Shown here: one piece after another, positions 1 through 5,118 of the stretch
Layout: the number at the start of each line of letters is the position of its first letter
How positions within the stretch are numbered: position 1 is the stretch's first letter
Origin: DALYJJ01 sp031969915
GTDB taxonomy: Bacteria; Acidobacteriota; Terriglobia; Bryobacterales; Bryobacteraceae
Direction: 5' to 3'
DNA length: 10,204 bases
Assembly (NCBI GenBank): GCA_031969915.1
Contig: DALYJJ010000191.1
Span: 1-10,204 of the forward strand
The notes under the pieces: generated by a model
What the model saw: the letters and a program-made list of their open reading frames with translations, nothing else
The model's database searches: none
What the model was told of the DNA's origin: nothing
Position numbers and translations under genes: made by a program

Positions 1-491
1 GCGAATCCCACCACCGTGTTCGGATTCCCCGGTAGTCCCACCACCCGCCCCCCGCCCGGAAACTGCAGGCTCACTTCGTTGTCCCCGTCTCCGCGCAGCC
101 GACCCACGCCCAGCCGCGCCGCCAGATCCCGGATCGTCCGCATCAGAAACCGGCTCTGCCGCAGCGACGGCGACGCGATCAGCACCAGCGCCTGCGGATC
201 GAAATACGCCTGGTGCAGCGCCTTCACCGCCGTCACCGTCGACTTCCCCCACTGCCGCGAGCAGCACAACATCACCCGCTTCCCGCCCCGCAGGACGTCT
301 TCCTGCAGCCGGTCCGGCTCAAACCCCAACCGCTCCCGCGCAAACCCCACTACGTCGCACCGGTACACTTCGTCCCGTTCCGGTACCGTCCACCCCGCCG
401 CGAGCGCCCCTCGCCCCTCCCCCGGCCCCGAGTAACTCGTACTCGGCCGCCACCCGTCGTAACTCCATGCCATCGTCATTGCAGCGTTCAT
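1..491 (-). CDS. Terminase large subunit, N-terminal part (cut by window edge)
   Basis: Reading the complementary strand from ATG at 491 gives at least 163 residues without a stop; the rest lies off the left edge. Residues 72-85 read as a beta strand followed by SRQWGKST (78-85), the Walker A form typical of phage terminase large subunits, with K83 as the ATP-binding lysine. LVLIASPSLRQSRF (102-115) and FPGGGRVVGLPGNPNTVVGF (144-163) match the segments that precede Walker B in this family. Terminases are ATP-driven motors and nucleases that package DNA into phage heads. The Walker B and nuclease parts cannot be seen. ATGs at 479 and 473 are alternative starts; none has a good ribosome binding site, and the in-frame stop is about 36 bp above 491. 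No other phage gene is visible, so this may be a prophage edge, a remnant or one of the terminase-like orphan genes found in bacterial chromosomes. Confidence 0.8.
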   Translation of the reverse strand, partial: MNAAMTMAWSYDGWRPSTSYSGPGEGRGALAAGWTVPERDEVYRCDVVGFARERLGFEPDRLQEDVLRGGKRVMLCCSRQWGKSTVTAVKALHQAYFDPQALVLIASPSLRQSRFLMRTIRDLAARLGVGRLRGDGDNEVSLQFPGGGRVVGLPGNPNTVVGF

Positions 492-668
492 TGCGATTCC
501 ACAAATACCAACCACGCCCCATCCCAATTCCGCTCACTCCCGCTAAATTCATGACGAATCGCCAAAAATAAATCTGAAAAGTCCGTGACGCCCCCGCCCG
601 CGCGCCTGTGGCGAGGCCCTAACCGCCGGCCCCCGACATCTCCGGCCGGCCATCCAGGCCGCTCGGCT

Positions 669-879
669 TCATCGTTCGGCAATCCGGTTCACCACGATGT
701 CCCACACCAACTCGTAGTCGACTCCGAAATAGTCGTGAATGAGCCGGTCTCGCATTCCGGCCATGGCCCGCCACTCAACGCCCGGATTCCGCAGCCGAAC
801 GTCAGCCGGCGGCATGGCTCAGGAGGTAGTCCGCTTCGGCCAGAATATGGCCAAGCGTCTCACGCGGGTCGTAGGACAT
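669..879 (-). pseudogene. Broken HEPN (DUF86/HepT-like) toxin gene
   Basis: The reading frame opens at ATG 879 (MSYDPRETLGHILAEADYLL, then SHAAG) and hits TGA at 802-804 after 25 residues. A different frame then continues DVRLRNPGVEWRAMAGMRDR and LIHDYFGVDYELVWDIVVNR, ending at TGA 669-671. Both pieces are clear parts of DUF86/HepT proteins: the N-terminal helix, and the C-terminal part with the RX4HXY motif (RDRLIHDY, 729-752). The central segment of the family, usually about 30-35 residues with a 'RSLEIIGEAAKR'-like helix, is missing, so the lesion looks like an out-of-frame deletion near 802. The C terminus is also a little short. Intact relatives are RNases acting as toxins paired with an MNT antitoxin. 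The start overlaps the end of the MNT gene by 20 bp, the usual operon layout. Loss of function is inferred; a sequencing or assembly error is unlikely to remove about 100 bp cleanly. Confidence 0.8.
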
Positions 880-1177
880 CTTCCGCTTCCGCTAAGATGC
901 GTGGCCCAAGGAACGGAGACAGAGCCTCAACCGTCACCAGTTCCGCCCGCCGCCCCAGCCGCTCCTCCAGCAACTCGCAAAGAGCGAGGAACCGGCTGTA
1001 AGTCTTCGCGCCCGGTAAGAACCGCACCAGGAGGTCGACATCGCTGTCCGAACGGGCCTGACCGCGCGCGACTGAGCCGAACAGCGCGAGCCCCTCGACG
1101 CCGAGCGCACGGATCTCCCGCTCGGACGCAACCAGGATCTCAATCGCTTGCTCTCTGGTGAGCGGCGCCGGAAGCAT
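860..1177 (-). CDS. MNT-domain minimal nucleotidyltransferase (antitoxin of HEPN/MNT pair)
   Basis: This encodes a 105-residue protein starting MLPAPLTREQ. It contains LFGSVARG (32-39), the GSxxRG nucleotide-binding motif, followed by SDSDVDLLV (43-51), with D46 and D48 as the metal-binding pair of the pol-beta nucleotidyltransferase fold. Length and motifs match MntA-type minimal nucleotidyltransferases, which in characterised systems transfer AMP to a tyrosine in the RX4HXY motif of the HEPN toxin and so silence it. Start ATG 1177 is chosen because AGGAGA (1183-1188 on the complementary strand) lies 5 nt upstream; the frame stays open to 1462, but the added residues resemble nothing. The downstream HEPN gene is broken, so this antitoxin has probably lost its partner. 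It diverges from the cas operon. Confidence 0.85.
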   Translation of the reverse strand: MLPAPLTREQAIEILVASEREIRALGVEGLALFGSVARGQARSDSDVDLLVRFLPGAKTYSRFLALCELLEERLGRRAELVTVEALSPFLGPRILAEAEDVLRPA

Positions 1178-1404
1178 GTGCGTCTCCTGCATGCAATCAC
1201 AATTCTGGCTCATCCGAGTCCTTCGTGCCACCTCGAAGCGCTTGGCGGCGTGCGCATCCCGATGGAGGAAAACCCAGGTCAGCGCGGGCCCGCCGGAGGT
1301 CATGCGCATCCGCTGATCGCCGCGCGCCGTCGCGAGCGGGGAGAACGCGGCGCCCGGCGCGCTCCGATCCCGGCTTAGCGAGTGGCCACAACGCGCGAAC
1401 TCGC

Positions 1405-1418
1405 TGCCCGAAAGGGCA
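1405..1418. repeat. Short hairpin with GAAA loop
   Basis: TGCCC and GGGCA are perfect 5-bp arms around the loop GAAA when read on the + strand. The stem is short and has no adjacent T tract, so it does not make a convincing terminator. It may be chance in this GC-rich spacer. Confidence 0.3.
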
Positions 1419-1463
1419 CAGGTGCGACCCTCCTCGAATCTCCCGCTTCGTGCTCGCCTCAAG

Positions 1464-1490
1464 CCCCCGGGGATCGGCGACGCCCGGGGG
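1464..1490. repeat. GC-rich stem-loop upstream of the cas operon
   Basis: CCCCCGGG (1464-1471) and CCCGGGGG (1483-1490) are perfect 8-bp arms around an 11-nt loop. The stem is all G/C and would be very stable as RNA in either direction. There is no T run on either side, so it is not a standard intrinsic terminator; it lies about 80 bp before the putative cas promoter. Confidence 0.4.
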
Positions 1491-1567
1491 GGACCAAAGC
1501 GAATCGCTCTACTCGGCGTTGCGAAATCTAGCGCGAATACTCACTGGAGTTTCAGGTCTGCTTTATG

Positions 1568-1573
1568 TATACT
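1568..1573 (+). promoter_or_regulatory. Possible -10 box of the cas operon promoter
   Basis: TATACT matches the sigma70 -10 consensus at 5 of 6 positions and lies 68 bp before the chosen cas5 start, in the most AT-rich part of the spacer. The hexamer 17 bp upstream (TGGAGT, 1545-1550) is a poor -35, so the assignment rests mainly on the -10 and the position. Transcription would begin near 1580. Confidence 0.35.
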
Positions 1574-1574
1574 C

Positions 1575-1589
1575 TCTCAGTATCTGAGA
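1575..1589. promoter_or_regulatory. Palindrome at the putative cas transcription start
   Basis: TCTCAG and CTGAGA are perfect 6-bp arms around TAT (1581-1583). The palindrome begins 2 bp after the -10-like box and would cover the expected transcription start, a position typical of a repressor operator. It could also form a small 5' hairpin in the mRNA. The role is inferred from position only. Confidence 0.3.
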
Positions 1590-1641
1590 AACGCCGCGAA
1601 ACTTGTCCCCCGATTTCCGGTGTTGCTCATGGAGGAATGAT

Positions 1642-2259
1642 TTGCCGTCCAAGGCCTACACGGCGAGCTTTGAGATCGCCGGCCCTCTCGCGATCTTCAC
1701 TCGTCCGGACTCGGGAGCGACTTTTGTCTCCTATCCGGCGCCTACGTTCTCCGCCCTTCGCGGCATGTTCGATTGCGTAGCCTGGCTGAGAACCGCATTC
1801 CTTCGTCCAACTTCCGTTGAAATCTGCAGACCTCTGCAATTCCAGCGCTACGTGACCAACTACCGCGGCCCACTCCGCAAGTCGGACCAGCTTTCCAAGA
1901 ACGCCTCTTATCAGCTCTTCGCAACCGTCCTGGTTGATGTCTGTTACAAAGTCTATGGCGAGGCCGTCTCCAGGACTGGTTTCGTAAGTACTCACAACCA
2001 CCTGCATTACCTGGTCGAGAAGTTCGAGCGCCGGCTGAGGCAGGGGCGCTTTCATCATACGCCTTGTCTGGGCTGGTCTGAATTCACTCCCACCTACTTC
2101 GGACCGCTCAGATCCGAAACCGCCCCCGACCGTACACTCAATCTCGAGATCCCCTCAATGCTCCACTCGGTCTTTGATCCCGACGCCAGCGGTCTGCCGA
2201 AGCCCAGATTCCACCAGAACCTCCAGGTTCGTCAAGGAGAACTGCGCTTTGTTGAATGA
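1642..2259 (+). CDS. cas5: Cas5 (type I-C, Cas5d), pre-crRNA endonuclease and Cascade subunit
   Basis: The product has 205 residues. It opens with KAYTASFEIAGPLAIFTRPD (4-23) and SYPAPTFSALRGMFDCVAWL (30-49), the N-terminal RAMP strand and helix of Cas5, and later has NHLHYLVEKFERRLRQGRF (119-137) and TPCLGWSEF (140-148), typical of the I-C form. In type I-C, Cas5 replaces Cas6: it cuts the repeat RNA at the base of its hairpin and stays on the crRNA 5' tag. No cas6 is present here, which agrees. H120 or H122 is a candidate for the catalytic histidine, but I cannot align it with certainty. Start TTG 1642 is preferred because GGAGG (1631-1635) lies 6 nt upstream and the conserved part follows at once; ATG 1603 in the same frame would add 13 residues with no family likeness. 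First gene of the operon; its end overlaps cas8c by 11 bp. Confidence 0.9.
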   Translation: MPSKAYTASFEIAGPLAIFTRPDSGATFVSYPAPTFSALRGMFDCVAWLRTAFLRPTSVEICRPLQFQRYVTNYRGPLRKSDQLSKNASYQLFATVLVDVCYKVYGEAVSRTGFVSTHNHLHYLVEKFERRLRQGRFHHTPCLGWSEFTPTYFGPLRSETAPDRTLNLEIPSMLHSVFDPDASGLPKPRFHQNLQVRQGELRFVE

Positions 2260-4255
2260 ACTGACAGTCTTGGCACGGGCACTCGAAGCTAAGGGACTGC
2301 TGCGCGATTCGTGGCACCCGTCGATTAGCTCCTATGCGAAAGCCCCCGCCTTCGTCGTATGGTTGGATACCCTCGGTACTGTAACGAAGATTACACAGTT
2401 GTCCCCAGACCAGGTCGCGCCCTTGCGCAGGATCACTCCGCAGAACGAGAAGAGTTTTCCGGGATTCAATCTCAACTGTCCCGTTCTCGCCGCCGCCGCG
2501 CTGGGTGTCGTTGCCGAAGGAGCCCCACCATGTCCGGACGACCTTTGGGAAGGCGTCAAGAGGGCCAAAGCGCCAATGCCGCTTGCGGCCAAACCGAAGG
2601 ATCTCCGCGCAGTGGGAATGAACCTGCGCTACCCGGGCGAAGACCTTGACCAGAAGTTCTCCACTAGTGGTCTTAGTGATCTCCGTCCGTCACGCGAGTT
2701 GATTCGGCGCATGAATGCGCTGCCCGACGCCGCGAGCTTCCTGAGCAGACTCGTGCCCGCCGCGATCGCAAGCGTGGACTCCGGGGACCTGACTCGGGAG
2801 GCTGCGCTCCAACTGCTCTGCGGGAAGTACAAGCTGAAAGAGGGCGACTATTTCGCAAAGAACCTGCTCTTGCTGGACGTGGCTGATCTTCACGAACTAG
2901 GTGGGAGGGTTTTGTCCCGGCAATCGGTACGTGCGTGGAATGACGCGCTGATGGCTGCGGCCGGCGAATCGCCGTCAAGTACCACTGGTCAGGTAGCGTG
3001 CGCGCTGTCGGGGGAAACAGAGCCCCTCGTATCCAAGATGCCCCAACCTAACTTGCCGGCTGTCGGGCGAACCTACCTGCTATCAATGAATGCCGCGGCA
3101 CCCTGCCAGACTAGATATGGCTTGTCAGCTGATCGTGTCTTTCCTGTTGCGCAACGTCATGTCCAGAACATGCACGACGCCTTGACCTATGTGGTCGATC
3201 CGGCTCGCGAGGGCAGGACATTCGCACGAATCCCGGCGTTCGCCAGTTCGGACTCCGATTTGGTGATCGCTTACCTCCAGGAGAACCCCGACGCCGACCT
3301 GTCTGCCGCGGACATCTTTGCAGGCAGCCTCGCCTCTTCCGCCGCCGAGGCCGCACTTTACGAGGAGCGAACCCGGTCGATCCTCGATAATCTTACTGCT
3401 CATGCGTCGGGACACGACTCGGCCGTCAATGTCTTCGCAATCAGCAAGCTCGATCCCGGCCGGGCACAAGTGATGTTCAGCGGATGCTATTCCGTTCGCA
3501 GAATCCGTGAGGCCTGCATGGCGTGGTTCGAGGGCGCTCGAAACCTACCCCCAATTCCGGTGTACCCGGAAACCACCGTTCCCAGCCCTGCTGACGTAAT
3601 TCGATCGTTCAAACGCCAATGGCTCCGGCAGGGCACCCACAGTGCTCCCGTCCCGGGTATTGCGCTGCCCTCTGTCTATGCGTTGTTCTTGGCTGAGGGT
3701 AGCGCAGGTGAGCCTTCCCCTCTGCTATCCCGCTACCTCAAACTTGTTTCGCCCCTGCTGGTCGCCGCCGCCGGTTGGCTTCCGAGTTTCAAGGACGTGC
3801 CCAAGCCGGCCGTTCTCGAGTTGTCGGTGGCACTGCCCATCGTCGGCATCCTCTTGCATAAGTTAGGTCATTCGAAAGAGCGCTATATGGAAAGCCGGGA
3901 ATACTTGGTTGGACAATATCTTAGAATTGCGGACGAGATCCACAGGCAGTACTGCGCCAAGGTCCGAAAGGGGGCGGTTCCGAACCAACTGGCGGGCAAC
4001 GCGGGCGTAGCTTCGGCGCTCCAGAGCCCTGCGCGAGCGCTCTCCACGGTTGGCCTCAGGATCAGAGTCTATATCGCATGGGCTGATCAGCATGAAGGCC
4101 AGGACGCGCCGCTCGTTCACTGGCTCCGCCGGCGTCTCGGCGACGTCTGTCGCGAATTACAAAACTACGATCTAACGTCGCCCGTGACGGATCTGGGGCG
4201 TGCGCATCTGTTCTTAGGGTACTTGGCGAACACGAAGAAGCAGGAGAATCAATGA
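2249..4255 (+). CDS. cas8c: Cas8c (Csd1 family), large subunit of I-C Cascade
   Basis: This encodes about 668 residues between cas5 and cas7, the standard position and size of Cas8c, which recognises the PAM and helps open target DNA. The sequence is divergent. The N-terminal LNELTVLARALEAKGLL, the block around LSMNAAAPCQTRYGLS (278-293) and a helical C-terminal third with a 'YLVGQYLRIADEI'-like segment resemble Csd1 proteins, but I would not name it from sequence alone without its neighbours. The start is TTG 2249 or TTG 2252; AAGGAG (2234-2239) is 9 and 12 nt away respectively, and both starts overlap the cas5 end. The frame is open back to 2174 (ATG), but that would overlap cas5 by 86 bp. 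The last 122 residues probably also serve as a separate small subunit from an internal start at 3887. Confidence 0.85.
   Translation: MLNELTVLARALEAKGLLRDSWHPSISSYAKAPAFVVWLDTLGTVTKITQLSPDQVAPLRRITPQNEKSFPGFNLNCPVLAAAALGVVAEGAPPCPDDLWEGVKRAKAPMPLAAKPKDLRAVGMNLRYPGEDLDQKFSTSGLSDLRPSRELIRRMNALPDAASFLSRLVPAAIASVDSGDLTREAALQLLCGKYKLKEGDYFAKNLLLLDVADLHELGGRVLSRQSVRAWNDALMAAAGESPSSTTGQVACALSGETEPLVSKMPQPNLPAVGRTYLLSMNAAAPCQTRYGLSADRVFPVAQRHVQNMHDALTYVVDPAREGRTFARIPAFASSDSDLVIAYLQENPDADLSAADIFAGSLASSAAEAALYEERTRSILDNLTAHASGHDSAVNVFAISKLDPGRAQVMFSGCYSVRRIREACMAWFEGARNLPPIPVYPETTVPSPADVIRSFKRQWLRQGTHSAPVPGIALPSVYALFLAEGSAGEPSPLLSRYLKLVSPLLVAAAGWLPSFKDVPKPAVLELSVALPIVGILLHKLGHSKERYMESREYLVGQYLRIADEIHRQYCAKVRKGAVPNQLAGNAGVASALQSPARALSTVGLRIRVYIAWADQHEGQDAPLVHWLRRRLGDVCRELQNYDLTSPVTDLGRAHLFLGYLANTKKQENQ
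3887..4255 (+). CDS. cas11c: Possible internal Cas11c small subunit inside cas8c
   Basis: In studied I-C systems the Cascade small subunit Cas11c is made by internal translation of the cas8c 3' end. Here an in-frame ATG at 3887 would give a 122-residue, helix-rich protein beginning MESREYLVGQYLRIADEI, equal to Cas8c residues 547-668. This is about the size known for Cas11c. A purine stretch, GAAAGAG (3874-3880), lies 6 nt upstream and could act as a weak ribosome binding site. It shares frame and stop with cas8c and abuts cas7. A TTG at 3854 is an alternative start without a visible binding site. The existence of the product is inferred from family knowledge. Confidence 0.5.
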   Translation: MESREYLVGQYLRIADEIHRQYCAKVRKGAVPNQLAGNAGVASALQSPARALSTVGLRIRVYIAWADQHEGQDAPLVHWLRRRLGDVCRELQNYDLTSPVTDLGRAHLFLGYLANTKKQENQ

Positions 4256-5118
4256 ATCGAGTTACTGGCGTCTTGATCATCGAGGTTGTGAACTCCAACC
4301 CGAACGGCAATCCGGACCAGGAGAGCGATCCGCGCCTGAGACCGGACAATCGGGGGATGATTTCCCCAGTGTCCTTCAAGAGAAAGCTCCGGGACCTCGT
4401 CGAGGACAAAGAAGGTCCGGTCTGGTCTTCGGTCGGTGCTGGGGAGTTAGCCCTCAATGCAGAGCAGTTCTTCGTTTTGGAGAGCCGCGGTCGTGATAGA
4501 AAGCTCATCGAGGCCGAAGCGAAGGACGGTACGTTTCAGGCAAAGTACTGGGATGCCCGCATTTTTGGAAATACCTTCCTTGAAAAGGAGGGCGGCTCAG
4601 CGATTAAGACCGGCACGGTCCAGTTCGGCGTGGGCGTTTCGTTATCCCCCGTTGAAATTGAGCGCCTGACCACAACCAACAAGGCCGGTGTGGAGGAGGA
4701 CAAGGACCGCGGCATGGCCCCGCTCGCCTTCCGAGTCGTCCTTCACGGCGTTTACGTCATGCCCTACTTCGTCAACCCCACCGCTGCCCGCAAATCCGGC
4801 TGTACTCAACAGGACATCAATCTCATGAAGCGCCTCATCCCTCATGCCTATCGACATACGGCGTCCTATGTCCGCCCTTCGGTAAACATCCGTCATGCGT
4901 GGCACATCGAGCACACCGACCCACTCGGCTCGTGCCCTGATTTCTCCCTGATCGAGGCGATGTCCCCGAGGCGGAAGAACCCCGCCGACTCCGAGCGGCC
5001 CAGTTCGTCTTGGGACGACTATGCCGTTCCCCAATTGCTCCCCGACAACCTGCGCGCTCGCGTTGGCTCGATTGAGGACTTGATCAATCCCACTACCGAT
5101 GGCGCTGCTGGCTCATAG
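4252..5118 (+). CDS. cas7: Cas7 (Csd2 family), crRNA-binding backbone of Cascade
   Basis: The product has 288 residues. The N terminus, TGVLIIEVVNSNPNGNPD (5-22) followed by ESDPRLRPDNRG and FKRKLRD (42-48), is the hallmark of the Cas7/Csd2-Csh2 family, and DARIFGNTF (101-109) then GTVQFGVGVSLSPVEI are the next conserved blocks. Several copies of Cas7 coat the spacer part of the crRNA. Compared with textbook Csd2, 'ESDPR' and the long middle segment (VNIRHAWHIEHTDPLGS, about 211-227) suggest a divergent branch; this is a visual judgement. ATG 4252 overlaps the cas8c stop as ATGA, with AGGAG (4242-4246) 5 nt upstream. The 3' end overlaps cas3 by 20 bp. Confidence 0.92.
   Translation: MNRVTGVLIIEVVNSNPNGNPDQESDPRLRPDNRGMISPVSFKRKLRDLVEDKEGPVWSSVGAGELALNAEQFFVLESRGRDRKLIEAEAKDGTFQAKYWDARIFGNTFLEKEGGSAIKTGTVQFGVGVSLSPVEIERLTTTNKAGVEEDKDRGMAPLAFRVVLHGVYVMPYFVNPTAARKSGCTQQDINLMKRLIPHAYRHTASYVRPSVNIRHAWHIEHTDPLGSCPDFSLIEAMSPRRKNPADSERPSSSWDDYAVPQLLPDNLRARVGSIEDLINPTTDGAAGS

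Larger units (their letters stand above)
1178..1641. other. Intergenic region between the MNT gene and cas5
   Basis: These 464 bp separate the divergent MNT gene and cas operon and should contain both promoters. Long open frames exist on both strands, including an upstream extension of the MNT frame to 1462, but their translations are arginine/alanine-rich with no motif I recognise and look like open frames due to high GC. I see two GC-rich stem-loops (1405-1418 and 1464-1490), a weak -10-like box (1568-1573) and a palindrome (1575-1589), listed separately. From about 1500 the sequence becomes more AT-rich, as expected for a promoter region. Confidence 0.6.

Noticed and set aside
213..554. 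Open frames on both strands over the terminase region
   Set aside because: Only the - strand frame from 491 shows a protein family (terminase Walker A); the others are low-complexity shadows.
585..1161. Two + strand open frames of about 140 codons
   Set aside because: They lie opposite the HEPN and MNT genes, whose motifs are clear on the - strand, and their products are arginine/serine/proline-rich with no recognisable motif.
1178..1462. Upstream extension of the MNT frame on the - strand
   Set aside because: No family likeness in the added residues, and a good ribosome binding site supports the start at 1177.
1637..1780. ATG at 1637 with the same ribosome binding site as cas5
   Set aside because: It opens a short arginine-rich frame; the conserved Cas5 sequence is in the TTG 1642 frame.
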